Below, piece by piece: positions 43,072 to 53,000 of a DNA stretch of 64,000 nucleotides. Within the stretch, counting starts at the first letter, position 1. Each line of letters starts with the position of its first letter. The DNA is from Anaerolineae bacterium. Its GTDB lineage: Bacteria; Chloroflexota; Anaerolineae; JAFGEY01. The stretch covers positions 1 through 64,000 of the forward strand of contig JADHXD010000006.1 of assembly GCA_016783145.1 (NCBI GenBank), in the 5' to 3' direction. Position numbers and translations under genes: made by a program. The notes below the pieces were generated by a model. That model made no database searches. It worked only from the letters and a program-made list of their open reading frames with translations, and was not told where the DNA came from.

Positions 43072-43905
43072 ATGACACTAGCACGAGAACTGGAAGGCAA
43101 GACCGCCTGGGTAACCGGCTCTTCGCGCGGCATCGGAAGGGTGGTCGCATCTCACCTGGCTAGCCTCGGTGCGCGCGTGGCCGTGCACGGCACCAGTCCC
43201 CACTCCACCAGGGCCTTCGGGGAGGCCGATTCCCTGGAGGCGGTGGCGCGGGCGATCTCGGAAGAACACAGCACCGAGGTTCTGCCCGTGTGCGGCGACC
43301 TCACAGACGAATCGACGGTCAGGCGGGCCGCGGCCGAGGTCCGCGCGCGCTTTGGTCGGATCGACATCCTGGTGAACTGCGCGGGTGGAGACATCGGCGC
43401 GCAGGGAGTGACCGGCGCGAACGCGGGCAAACCACACGGCAACGACGCGGTGCACATATCCCTGGAGGATATCCGTACGGTACTCGATCGCAATCTGATG
43501 ACCTGTATCCTGGCCTGCCGGGAGGTTGCTCCCGCGATGATGGAACGCCGGTCAGGTTGGATCGTCAACATCGGCAGTATCGCCGGCCTGTCAGGACACG
43601 AGACGGAGGCCATCTACTCCACCGCCAAGGCAGCGGTACACGAATACACCCGGTGCCTTGCGGCGCTGCTGCGCCCGCACAACGTCTATGCAAATGCCAT
43701 CGCTCCTGGACCCATTGTCACCCCCCGCTTTCTGGCAAGCAGGCCGATCGATGAGAACCAACAGGTGGTGGACGGCACGCTCGAGCGGTACGGCTGGCCG
43801 ATCGAGATCGCCCGAGCGGTTGCCTTTCTCGTTGGCGGCGGCTCGTCCTTTGTCAGCGGACAGGTTCTGCGAGTAGACGGGGGGATGCAGCTCTGGCCCG
43901 CATGA
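43072..43905 (+). CDS. SDR family oxidoreductase
   Basis: TGSSRGIGR and YSTAK catalytic motif. Confidence 0.85.
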   Translation: MTLARELEGKTAWVTGSSRGIGRVVASHLASLGARVAVHGTSPHSTRAFGEADSLEAVARAISEEHSTEVLPVCGDLTDESTVRRAAAEVRARFGRIDILVNCAGGDIGAQGVTGANAGKPHGNDAVHISLEDIRTVLDRNLMTCILACREVAPAMMERRSGWIVNIGSIAGLSGHETEAIYSTAKAAVHEYTRCLAALLRPHNVYANAIAPGPIVTPRFLASRPIDENQQVVDGTLERYGWPIEIARAVAFLVGGGSSFVSGQVLRVDGGMQLWPA

Positions 43906-44008
43906 GGCTGTCCGGGCGATGGGCAGAGCCACCCCACCCCGATTCAGTACAGGACGGATCGATGATCCGTTCGCAGCGATCCACGTTTTCGTGAGGAGAG
44001 GACATCCT

Positions 44009-44899
44009 GTGAAGTTCAACAACCGAGAGGACATCATCCAGTTGACGCCGTTGTGGGAGGGAGAACGTTTCCCAGACGGCAGACCCCGCGTCTCCGACGA
44101 CATCCTGCGCCGCATGGCAAGAGTCAGGACCGAGGAAGCCTGGTCGGTCCTTTGGCGACACGGCTACCAATTCCAGTTTGAGGGAAACTGGACCCGCCTT
44201 CACCCTGGGCGAGTGCTCGTCGGTCGCGCGGTGACGGGCGTTTTTGCTCCACGCCGTCCTGACCTGCATGAGACCTTGATGGACTATGGCCAAGAGCAGG
44301 AGGGACGCATCGGGGCCATGAACTCCTGGGTCATTGAGACCCTGATCAAGGACGATGTCATCGTCATCGACCTGTTTGGCAAGGTCTACAAGGGCACGTT
44401 TTCTGGCGCGAACCTCTCAACGGCCATTGCCACGCGCACGGGACGCGGCCAGGTGATCTATGGCGGCATCCGTGACGCGCAGCAGATCCTCGAGATCGAC
44501 GGCTTTTGCACCTTCTGCAAGGGGATCGATCCCACGCCCATTCGCGATGTCACGCTGGTAGGGCTCAACGTGCCCTGCCGCATCGGCGAGGCAACCTGCC
44601 TGCCCGGAGATGTGGTGCTGGGCACCTACACCGGCGTCCTGTTCATACCGCCTCATCTCGCAGAGGAGGTGGTCGAGCATGCGGAAAGAACGAGCATGCG
44701 CGAGATGTTCAGCCACCAGCGCCTGCGCGAGGGGATCTACAACTCGAGCCAGATGGACACCAAGTGGACCCCAGAGATCGAGGCCGATTTTGAGGAATGG
44801 CTCAAAACGCACACGATCGAAGACTTTGCCCACGTGGATTGGACCCAGCGAGAGCAGGCCTCGGAGGGCCGGTCCGGTGAAGAGACGCTGCTCGGATAA
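44009..44899 (+). CDS. RraA/4-hydroxy-4-methyl-2-oxoglutarate aldolase-like family protein
   Basis: GAMNSWVIETLIKDDVIVIDLFGKVYKGTFSGANLSTAIATRTGRGQVIYGGIRD. Confidence 0.75.
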   Translation: MKFNNREDIIQLTPLWEGERFPDGRPRVSDDILRRMARVRTEEAWSVLWRHGYQFQFEGNWTRLHPGRVLVGRAVTGVFAPRRPDLHETLMDYGQEQEGRIGAMNSWVIETLIKDDVIVIDLFGKVYKGTFSGANLSTAIATRTGRGQVIYGGIRDAQQILEIDGFCTFCKGIDPTPIRDVTLVGLNVPCRIGEATCLPGDVVLGTYTGVLFIPPHLAEEVVEHAERTSMREMFSHQRLREGIYNSSQMDTKWTPEIEADFEEWLKTHTIEDFAHVDWTQREQASEGRSGEETLLG

Positions 44900-44911
44900 G
44901 GAGACATCACA

Positions 44912-45952
44912 GTGATACACGCAGCCGTTGTCGGATACGGATACTCCGGAAAGCACTTTCACTCATACCTGGCTGGGCTCGCCGACGGGATCAAGCTGTA
45001 TGCAATCTCGACGCGGGATCGCGAGCGGCAGCAGGCTGCAGCACGGGACCATCCTGAGGCCAGGATCTATCCCGGCATGGGCGAACTGCTGCAAGACCGT
45101 ACGGTCGATCTCGTCGTCGTCGCCACACCGCACAACACCCATCGGGGTTTGGCGATCCAGGCGATGAACGCCGGCAAGCACGTCGTCGTCGACAAGGTGA
45201 TGTGTATGGACGCGTGTGAAGCAGAGGAGATGATCGCCGCCAGCCAGCGCAACGGCGTGATGCTGTCCGTGTTCCACAACCGCCGCTGGGACTGGGACTA
45301 TCTCACGGTCAAGAAAGCCATCGATGATGGGCTGATCGGCAGCCCCTACCTGTTCCAGGCGGCGATCATGCGCTATAGGAGGCCGGGTGGATGGCGCGCG
45401 GTGAAGGCTCAGAGCGGAGGAATCCTCTACGACTGGCCCGCTCACTTTGTCGATCAAGCCCTGCAGCTCGTGTCTGCACAGGTCGAGAGCGTCTTCTGTG
45501 ACACTCAGGACCGGGGACACTGGGATATCGACATCGGCAGCTATGCAAAGCTGCTCATGCGTTTCTCGAATGGCGTCCGCTACGAGATCGAGATCGGCAA
45601 CCTGGCCGCGATCGACAAGCCGCGCTGGTACGTGCTCGGAGACCTTGGCGCGCTGATCAAGTACGGACTGGACCCGCAGGAAGGACCTATGCGGGTTGGC
45701 GACATCGACGCTGCGCAGGAGGATCCCGCGGAGCGGGCACAGGTGAGCACCATTGCCAGGGGCCAGCCCGAAGAGCTGATCCTCGACAGCGTCCGGGGCA
45801 GTTGGCGGTCGTACTATCAGAACATCTCCGACGTGCTGAACAGGGGTGCGGATCTGGCTGTGAAGCCGGAACAGGCCCTGCGTGCGATGAGGGTCTTTGA
45901 CGCAGCCATGAGGTCGGCGGCAACGGGACAGGTCATGACGGAGCTCGCGTGA
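44912..45952 (+). CDS. Gfo/Idh/MocA family oxidoreductase
   Basis: AAVVGYGYSGKHFHSYLAG; VDLVVVATPHNTHRGLAIQAMNAGKHVVVDK. Confidence 0.9.
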   Translation: MIHAAVVGYGYSGKHFHSYLAGLADGIKLYAISTRDRERQQAAARDHPEARIYPGMGELLQDRTVDLVVVATPHNTHRGLAIQAMNAGKHVVVDKVMCMDACEAEEMIAASQRNGVMLSVFHNRRWDWDYLTVKKAIDDGLIGSPYLFQAAIMRYRRPGGWRAVKAQSGGILYDWPAHFVDQALQLVSAQVESVFCDTQDRGHWDIDIGSYAKLLMRFSNGVRYEIEIGNLAAIDKPRWYVLGDLGALIKYGLDPQEGPMRVGDIDAAQEDPAERAQVSTIARGQPEELILDSVRGSWRSYYQNISDVLNRGADLAVKPEQALRAMRVFDAAMRSAATGQVMTELA

Positions 45953-47214
45953 AGAACCCGTTGCCCACAGCGCCACCTTTTGGCCGCGAGGCCAAGCTTC
46001 TCTTTGTCGTCTCGGGCGTCACGGCGGTTAGCTTTTACGGCATCACGATGCTGATCAAGGTGCTCTACATTCTCCGCCTGGGTCACGGACCGGAGTACGT
46101 GGGGCTCTTTGGTGCCACTTCGGCACTTGCCTACATGGGCATGAGCCTGCCCAGCGGGCTGCTGGGCGGCCGTTTTGGGGCGCGCAACGTTATGCGCGCG
46201 GGCGGTGTCGCGACCGTCGTCGGGATGGTCCTGCTTCCGATGACCGAGTACGTGTTTCCCTGGGCACGGAACTCGTGGCCGTTTCTGTCACAGGTCGTCC
46301 TCACCCTGGGTTGGTCCATGTTCAACGTCAACCTGGTGCCTGCCCTGATGGCCACGACCACCGCCGCCAACCGCAACGGCGCCTTTGCCCTGAGCGGTGC
46401 AGTGAGAGGACTGGGCACGTTTGTGGGCACCATCTCCGGCGGGTTGCTGCCGGGTGCCTTTGCCGGCCTTCTCGGTCAGACCCTGGATGCCCCCGCGCCG
46501 TACCGTATGGCACTGTGGGTGGGCGCGTTTCTCGGGCTGCTGGCTCTGGTGCCTATGGCGTTCATCGGGCAGGTCGAGCCCCGCGCTGCCAGGAGCCAGA
46601 GCATCGCCAGAGGGCCGTTCCCGCTGCTCCCCGTTGCCTTGGTGATCGGTCACGTGTTCCTCAACCACGCGGGATGGGCGACTTCCCAGGCCTTCACCAA
46701 CGCCTATCTGGATACAGAACTGCGCCTATCCCCCTCATCCATCGGGCTGATCACCGGGGCCGGGCAGTTTGTCGCCATCCTGGCCCCTCTGCTGACTCCC
46801 CGACTGGCCGCGCGTCGCAGCAATGGCTGGACGTTGATGATGACTGCCTTGGGGCTGGCTGTCAGCCTGGTGCCCATGGCCTTGATCCAACACTGGGCTG
46901 CGGCCGGGTTGGGCAGGCTGGGCGTCCTGGTGTTCTCTGCCATCTGGCTGCCGGCCCTGCAGGTATTCCAGATGGAATTGGTCGACCCTGAGTGGCGTCC
47001 GATGGCTTACGGGGCGATCTCGATGGCTATGGGACTTGGCTTCGGCTCACTCAGCCTCGTGGGCGGCTATGTCGTCGCCGCGTGGGGCTATCGGACCCTC
47101 TTCCTGATGGGTGCAGGGCTGGTGACAGCGGGTGCTGGCGTGATGTGGGGCATCCTCAGGAGTCCAGCTATCAGCGGCCTTTCCTCCGCACAAGAATGCG
47201 CGCCGGGCGCGTAG
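45949..47214 (+). CDS. MFS transporter
   Basis: 12 hydrophobic segments; ATGA-type overlap with preceding gene. Confidence 0.8.
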   Translation: MKNPLPTAPPFGREAKLLFVVSGVTAVSFYGITMLIKVLYILRLGHGPEYVGLFGATSALAYMGMSLPSGLLGGRFGARNVMRAGGVATVVGMVLLPMTEYVFPWARNSWPFLSQVVLTLGWSMFNVNLVPALMATTTAANRNGAFALSGAVRGLGTFVGTISGGLLPGAFAGLLGQTLDAPAPYRMALWVGAFLGLLALVPMAFIGQVEPRAARSQSIARGPFPLLPVALVIGHVFLNHAGWATSQAFTNAYLDTELRLSPSSIGLITGAGQFVAILAPLLTPRLAARRSNGWTLMMTALGLAVSLVPMALIQHWAAAGLGRLGVLVFSAIWLPALQVFQMELVDPEWRPMAYGAISMAMGLGFGSLSLVGGYVVAAWGYRTLFLMGAGLVTAGAGVMWGILRSPAISGLSSAQECAPGA

Positions 47215-47295
47215 CGGTCGGGCGACTATAGGGAACCCTCTACATGACTTCTGTCTCGCCGACTATGCTGATTGTCACTCCTGTCTTTCTGTTCA

Positions 47296-47328
47296 CCCGC
47301 CCGCTGCCGGTATCGCGCAGCGGGCGGG
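47296..47328 (+). terminator. 11-bp GC-rich hairpin between MFS and DUF2284 genes
   Basis: CCCGCCCGCTG-11 nt-CAGCGGGCGGG. Confidence 0.45.
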
Positions 47329-47376
47329 CGCCTGGCGCCCGACGACTTCTCGCTGGCAGCGAAAGGAGATGTGACT

Positions 47377-48039
47377 ATGGTGGAAGACAGCGTGACGCCA
47401 ACTGCGCTGGGACATGCCGACGCCGAGGAGCGCCTGCAGGCAAACCTGAGACGCTATCGAGACCAGGCTCTGCAACTGGGCGCTTCGGATGCGGCCATCA
47501 TCCCCGCATGCGACGTGACCGTCGACGAGAGGGTGAGGCTCAAATGCCTGGTCCCTCGCTGCCTCCGCGCGGGAGAGACCCCCAACTGCCCTCCCAACGC
47601 CCCCGATCTGGATCTGGTGCGTCGTGCGCTGCACTTGTTCTCCTGGGGGGTTCTGCTCAAGTGTGATGTGGGGCCGATCGCCGACTATACTCCGGGAACA
47701 GGCGGCACGCGCGAGGAGAAACGACGGGTGCTCTCTTTCCACCGCCAGAGCAGCGAGATCGTGTACGAGTTGGAGCGCCAGGCGTATGGGGACGGCTACC
47801 ACCTGGCCATGGGCCTGGGTGGTGGGTCATGCAAGGACTACCTGTGCAAGGGATTGATCTGCCAATTCCTGGACAGTGGTCGATGTCGCTTTCCCCATCG
47901 CTCCCGGCCGTCGATGGAGGCGATGGGCATTGACGTCATCCGCCTGATCAACCGGGTGGGCTGGAAGGCCTATCCTCTGGTCGGTGATCTCAGCCAGATC
48001 CCGTGTGCGATCACCGTGGGTGTCGTATTCGTCTGCTGA
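47377..48039 (+). CDS. DUF2284-like metal-binding protein
   Basis: ATG 47377 after AAAGGAG; Cys-rich motif KCLVPRCLRAGETPNCPPNAPD and CKDYLCKGLICQFLDSGRCRFPHRSRPSMEAMGIDV. Confidence 0.65.
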   Translation: MVEDSVTPTALGHADAEERLQANLRRYRDQALQLGASDAAIIPACDVTVDERVRLKCLVPRCLRAGETPNCPPNAPDLDLVRRALHLFSWGVLLKCDVGPIADYTPGTGGTREEKRRVLSFHRQSSEIVYELERQAYGDGYHLAMGLGGGSCKDYLCKGLICQFLDSGRCRFPHRSRPSMEAMGIDVIRLINRVGWKAYPLVGDLSQIPCAITVGVVFVC

Positions 48040-48051
48040 ACGAGGTGTAGA

Positions 48052-48231
48052 ATGGCTCGAGACGTTTTGGACCTGGTGGAACCCTATCTGTCGCCGGACC
48101 CGGCCAGTTGGAGCAGGCTGGCGAGCGACATTCAGTGGCGGCGCACGCAGCTCCTGCTGCTGAGGGAGATCCTTCTCGAGGTGCGCAAGCTGAACCGCTC
48201 GGATGCGGAACGCCGGGAAGAAAAGGCATAG
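48052..48231 (+). CDS. 59-aa small protein (below cutoff of supplied ORF track)
   Basis: ATG 48052 after GAGGTG; MARDVLDLVEPYLSPDPASWSRLASDIQWRRTQLLLLREILLEVRKLNRSDAERREEKA*. Confidence 0.5.
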   Translation: MARDVLDLVEPYLSPDPASWSRLASDIQWRRTQLLLLREILLEVRKLNRSDAERREEKA

Positions 48232-48301
48232 CGGGAGCTGCCCGAGCCCGCTCGGTGCGCTCTCAGCATCCTGTGCCGTTGCATTGTACCGGGCCTTCGA
48301 C

Positions 48302-48330
48302 TTGACAGGGGGCGCATACCGGAGCATAAT
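48302..48330 (+). promoter_or_regulatory. sigma70-type promoter TTGACA-17-CATAAT
   Basis: Upstream of CDS 48362. Confidence 0.65.
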
Positions 48331-48361
48331 GCTCTCGACGTTGCACGGATAAGGAGCGAGG

Positions 48362-49813
48362 ATGGTCATCAAGAACAGGAAGGAGCTCGTCTCACACGGT
48401 GACCGTGACGGTCGCTCCTTGGCCATAGACATTCTTGAGGGAGGATTGGCAGCCGCGGATCCCTACGAGAACACGCGCAAGCTGATTCGCATCGAAGGGA
48501 GCAGGCTGCTGGTCGGCGGACACCCAGAGATGGATGTGTCCGGTTTCGGCGATGAGGTCATCGACCTCTCTGAGATCGAGAACATCTATGTCATTGGCGC
48601 CGGCAAGGCTTCTCAACGCCAGGCCCAAGCTCTGGAGGACATCCTGGGTGACAGGCTGACCGCCGGTGCGCTGACCATCAAGCGAGGCGAAGAGCGTTAC
48701 CTGAAGCGTATCGAGCTCACGGAAGCCGCCCACCCCGTGCCTGACGAGGGGTCCGTTCTCGGCGCGCCCAAAGCCCAGGCCATCGCCCGGTCCGCGGGAG
48801 AGAAGGACCTGGTTTTCACCGTCTTCTCCGATGGCGCTTCCTCCCTTTTTGTCTCCCCCGCAGCCGGTCTGACACTGGAAGACGTGCGCCGTGTCTTTTT
48901 CCTGGCCATCAAGTACGGCACTCAGGGATTGATCCACCAGGTGATGCCCTACTTTTCCACTGTGAACTGCGGTCGCATCGTCTGTCAGGCTCACCCTGCG
49001 CGCACGATCAACCTCATCTCACAGGTCGGCACTTTTCGCCGCTGGTACGGCGTCGTCCCGGACACAGGAAGTTGGGTCCCCTCGTGGCCGCCTGCCAGAA
49101 GGTGCCTGCCACAGGTCGTTCGGGAGCTGGAGCAGAAGCCCTGGTGGGACGAGTTCACCCCAAACCTGCGGGCAGCACTGAAGAGCGGGGAGGCACGGTA
49201 CGAGGTGCCAGACCTGGACGAGTTCGTCAAGATCAAGGCCAGCTACTGGCAGCCGGCAGACACCTCCCAGATGGTCGAGGGGGCGAGGGCCAAGGCAGAA
49301 GAGCTGGGTCTCAAAGGCGTCATCCTCTGCACCGCCCTGGCGGCTCAATCGTCCGCAGCGGCCTCAGTGCTCTCCCAGATCGCGCACGAATGTGAGACCC
49401 ATGGGAGGCCGTTCGCTCCGCCCGTGGCGCTGATCACCGGAGGACACCTGGACGTGCCGGTGGGCGACGCGACCGGCATCGGCGGCCGAAACCAGGAGTT
49501 TGTGCTCCTCTGGGCTCAGACCCTGGGCAGCGGGCGATTGGCCAGCAAGCGGGTGGCAGTGGCGGCGATGGATTCGGATGGCACGGACGGGCCAGGCACA
49601 CAGCACGCCGAGGGATCCGGGCAGCCGATCTGTATGGCGGGCGGGATCGTGGATGGCTATACGCTGGAGACGGCCGCACAGCGCGGCGTGGACATTGCGG
49701 CCGAATTGGGGAATCACAACTCAACTATGGCGCTGATCCGGCTAGGCAGTGCCATCTATACGGGAAACACCAGAGCGTGCCTTGGAGACCTTCGGGTCGC
49801 AGTGATCCACTAG
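48362..49813 (+). CDS. glycerate 2-kinase (DUF4147/MOFRL) superfamily protein, divergent
   Basis: IGAGKASQRQAQALEDIL; HPVPDEGSV; GGRNQEFVLLWAQ; DSDGTDGPG. Confidence 0.7.
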   Translation: MVIKNRKELVSHGDRDGRSLAIDILEGGLAAADPYENTRKLIRIEGSRLLVGGHPEMDVSGFGDEVIDLSEIENIYVIGAGKASQRQAQALEDILGDRLTAGALTIKRGEERYLKRIELTEAAHPVPDEGSVLGAPKAQAIARSAGEKDLVFTVFSDGASSLFVSPAAGLTLEDVRRVFFLAIKYGTQGLIHQVMPYFSTVNCGRIVCQAHPARTINLISQVGTFRRWYGVVPDTGSWVPSWPPARRCLPQVVRELEQKPWWDEFTPNLRAALKSGEARYEVPDLDEFVKIKASYWQPADTSQMVEGARAKAEELGLKGVILCTALAAQSSAAASVLSQIAHECETHGRPFAPPVALITGGHLDVPVGDATGIGGRNQEFVLLWAQTLGSGRLASKRVAVAAMDSDGTDGPGTQHAEGSGQPICMAGGIVDGYTLETAAQRGVDIAAELGNHNSTMALIRLGSAIYTGNTRACLGDLRVAVIH

Positions 49814-49843
49814 CGTGGGACGGACCAAAGGAGTAGAACAGGT

Positions 49844-51106
49844 ATGGCAGCGACGATCCAGAGCGTGAGGGCCAGGGAGATCTTTGCCCAGAGGGGCTTG
49901 CTCTCGCTGGAAGTGACCGTGGTGACCGACGATGGTGCCTGCGGAGTGTCCACTCCGGAGACCGGAGTATCCACCGGCAGGCACGAGGCAGCGTTCCTGG
50001 TAGACGGGGGCGAGCGCTACAATGGCCTCGGCGTCCAAAAGGCCGCTGCACAGGTCAATGAGGTGATCGGTCCTGCACTCAAGGGCCTAGATGTGACCGC
50101 CCAGGGCGAGGTCGACCGCCTGATGATCGAACTCGACGGCACGCCGAACAAGTCACAGCTGGGAGCCAACGCCATCGTCGGCGTCTCGCTGGCTGTGCTC
50201 AAGGCTGCTGCCAATAGCACGGGCTTGTCGCTCTACCGCTACATCGGAGGCGCGAACGCGTGCACCCTGCCCATCCCGATCGTGGGCATTGGCACCGGAG
50301 GCCGCTACAGGGACCCGGGGACTTCCAGGTGGTTCAAACCGAGCTACGAGTTCGCGGCCTACGGAGCAAGTGGTTACTCCGATGCAAGGTATATGAGCTG
50401 GAACTGCACGGAACAGGTCAAGCGTCTGCTCCGCGCACGGTACCCCGACAAGTACTCGATGACCTATCACAGCACAAGCTTGGCCGGGGTGATCGACCAC
50501 GACCGCGAGCTACTAGATGTCATGACCGAAAGCATCGCACGATGTGGATACGAGGGCAAGGTAGGCATCTACTTTGACTGTGCGGCCGACTGCTACTATG
50601 AAGAGAACATCGACCGTTACGTTGGGCTGTTCTCTCCCGGCGAAAAGTCCCGAGATGAGCTGATCGAACTGTACCTGGACTTTGTGACCAACTATCCCGT
50701 CGTTTCCCTCGAGGATCCCCTGCGCGAGGAGGATTTCGAGGGGCACGCGCTCGTGACCAAGGAACTGGGCATCGAAGTCGTCGGAGACGATCTGTTTGCC
50801 ACAAACGTGGAGCGCCTCAAGCAGGGCATCTCGATGGGCGCAGCCAACTCGATGGTGCTCAAGATCACCCAGGTGGGCACAGTGAGCGAGGCGCTGGCAG
50901 CCTGTCGGCTGGCGCTGGCCAATGGCTACAACGTACACCCGTGCGGCAGCCGGGGAGATAGGGATAGCATCGGAGACTTTGCGGTCGGCCTGAACGCCGG
51001 ACAGGTCCGCGCGGGTGGACACAACCGCCTGCTGACCATCGAGGAAGAGCTTGGGCGCGCTGCCGTCTGGCCGGGCAAGGCGGCCTACAAAGGCTGGCGT
51101 CAGTAG
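49844..51106 (+). CDS. enolase superfamily protein, non-canonical active site
   Basis: STGRHEA, LGANAIVGVSLA, VSLEDPLREEDF, GDDLFATN, KITQVGT present; GDEGGFAPN and SHRSGETED absent. Confidence 0.75.
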   Translation: MAATIQSVRAREIFAQRGLLSLEVTVVTDDGACGVSTPETGVSTGRHEAAFLVDGGERYNGLGVQKAAAQVNEVIGPALKGLDVTAQGEVDRLMIELDGTPNKSQLGANAIVGVSLAVLKAAANSTGLSLYRYIGGANACTLPIPIVGIGTGGRYRDPGTSRWFKPSYEFAAYGASGYSDARYMSWNCTEQVKRLLRARYPDKYSMTYHSTSLAGVIDHDRELLDVMTESIARCGYEGKVGIYFDCAADCYYEENIDRYVGLFSPGEKSRDELIELYLDFVTNYPVVSLEDPLREEDFEGHALVTKELGIEVVGDDLFATNVERLKQGISMGAANSMVLKITQVGTVSEALAACRLALANGYNVHPCGSRGDRDSIGDFAVGLNAGQVRAGGHNRLLTIEEELGRAAVWPGKAAYKGWRQ

Positions 51107-51230
51107 ACGCTCTCGGCGATCGCGGACGACTAGCCCTGGCGCTCCGGGACGGGAGCGGAGGGCGCGTACTCGGAGCTGTGCCGCTCCGTCCCCTTTGCGG
51201 CACAGCCAGACCAGAAAGGTGAGGTGTAAC

Positions 51231-52901
51231 ATGCGAATCCCGGCAGCAGTTGGACTGGCGCGAATCCTCAAGGCAGAGGGGGTCTCCTGGGTATCGATCT
51301 TTCCGACCTGCGGCATCAATAACGCGCTAGGACAGGAAGGCATCCCGATGGTGATGATGCGAGATGAGCGGTACGCCGTGGCCGTGGCCGACGGCCTGTC
51401 GCGCGTCACCGGCGGCCGGCAGATAGGGGTGTGCACGGTGATGGGAGGCATCAACGCCGCCGGACTCCAGATCGCCTACGGTGCCCTGGCCCAGGCCTAC
51501 GAGGACTCGTCGCCTGTGCTGTGCATCACCGATGGCATCGCTGTGGGTACAAGCGGCAATACGCACTATGATATCACAGCGGGCTTTAGGCCCGTGACCA
51601 AGTGGATCGGCCACATCGACCAGCCTCACCGGGTGCCCGAGTTGATGCGCCGCGCGTTCACCTATCTGCGCTCCGGACGCGGCGGGCCGGTCCTGATCAC
51701 CATCCCCCGCAGCTTCGGTGAGTATGAGGAGGATGAGCACCCCTACACGCCGGTGAAGGGCTGGAGGTGGGCACCAGACGGGCAGGATGTCAAGGCGGCG
51801 GTCCAGGCCTTGCTTGCTGCCAAGAACCCCCTGCTCTACGTCGGCGAGGGGATCTTTTACGCCGGTGCTACCCAGGAACTGGTCGAGTTCGCCGAGATGG
51901 CTCAGGTCCCCGTGCTCACCACCCTGAAGGGCAAGAGCGCCTTCCCAGAGAACCACCCGTTGTCTGTGGGCGTGCGAGGCGAGTTGGCTGAGGCGTTCCT
52001 AAACGAGTGCGACCTCTTGTTTGCCATCGGCTCCAGTTTGTCCCCCGGACGGTTCAGCCACGCCATTCCCAGTGCCGCGCACAAGACGATCGTCCAGTGC
52101 ACGATCGACGAACGAGACGTAAACAAGAGCTACAAAACCGATCACGCCCTGATCGGGGATGCCAAGTTCACGCTCCAGGCTCTGATTCGCGAGCTTTCCG
52201 CGCAGACAGGTGGCACAGTCACGACAAACCAGGCACTGATCGACGAGGTTCGTGCGAGAAAGGCCGAGTTCGTGGGCAAGTATCGCCCGCTGATGGACTC
52301 CGAGGATGTGCCCATCAACCCATATCGGGTCTACGGGGACCTGATCAGGACGCTCGATCCCGACAACTCCTTCCTTACCCACGACTCAGGCAGCACCCGC
52401 GACCAGCTCAGCACCGTGTACGAATCTGTGATCCCCCGCGGTTTTCTGGGCTGGGGCAATGTCTCCACGCTTGGGTTCGGCCTGGCAGCAGCGGTGGCGG
52501 CCAAGCTGGCCTATCCTCAGCGCCAGTGCGTAAACGTGACAGGCGATGCGGGTGTCGGGTATATGCTGGGAAACCTGGAAGCACTGGTGCGCCACGAGAT
52601 CGGCGTGACAACCATTCACATCAACAACGGTGGGTTTGCTGGCTATGGACCGGGTTTCTGGGGTCCGGGGCACGATCCCTATACGTGCTCTGTGTCCGAA
52701 CCCTCTGTAGCCAACCTGTCCGAGTCGGTCAAGGCCCTGGGGTATTATTCCGAACGCATCACAGAGCCATCCGAGATCGCTCCGGCTCTGAGGCGCGCGC
52801 TGGCTGAAAACTCCCGCAACCGGCCCGCCTATCTGGAAGTCATTTGCTGCCAGTACCCGGTCTTCGGCCGCTGGGTCACTGCGGGTCAGGCTGCACACTA
52901 G
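51231..52901 (+). CDS. TPP-dependent enzyme of acetolactate synthase/glyoxylate carboligase/sulfoacetaldehyde acetyltransferase type
   Basis: MMRDERYAVAVADGLSRVTG; TPP motif GDAGVGYMLGNLEALVRHEIGVTTIHINNGG. Confidence 0.8.
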   Translation: MRIPAAVGLARILKAEGVSWVSIFPTCGINNALGQEGIPMVMMRDERYAVAVADGLSRVTGGRQIGVCTVMGGINAAGLQIAYGALAQAYEDSSPVLCITDGIAVGTSGNTHYDITAGFRPVTKWIGHIDQPHRVPELMRRAFTYLRSGRGGPVLITIPRSFGEYEEDEHPYTPVKGWRWAPDGQDVKAAVQALLAAKNPLLYVGEGIFYAGATQELVEFAEMAQVPVLTTLKGKSAFPENHPLSVGVRGELAEAFLNECDLLFAIGSSLSPGRFSHAIPSAAHKTIVQCTIDERDVNKSYKTDHALIGDAKFTLQALIRELSAQTGGTVTTNQALIDEVRARKAEFVGKYRPLMDSEDVPINPYRVYGDLIRTLDPDNSFLTHDSGSTRDQLSTVYESVIPRGFLGWGNVSTLGFGLAAAVAAKLAYPQRQCVNVTGDAGVGYMLGNLEALVRHEIGVTTIHINNGGFAGYGPGFWGPGHDPYTCSVSEPSVANLSESVKALGYYSERITEPSEIAPALRRALAENSRNRPAYLEVICCQYPVFGRWVTAGQAAH

Positions 52902-53000
52902 TTCGCTGTGAAGGAGTGATCACCGGGCGTGAGCGCCTGGATCATGCGTGCACACTCCGTCATCGACACATACATGCATTCATATCAAGGAGGCTACAGA

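Noticed and set aside
48276-48307. Third MITE-like end (GTTGCATTGT...CTTCGACTTGAC) near the glycerate-kinase-like promoter
   Set aside because: Only ~10 contiguous matching bases to copy A and no matching right end; could be chance.
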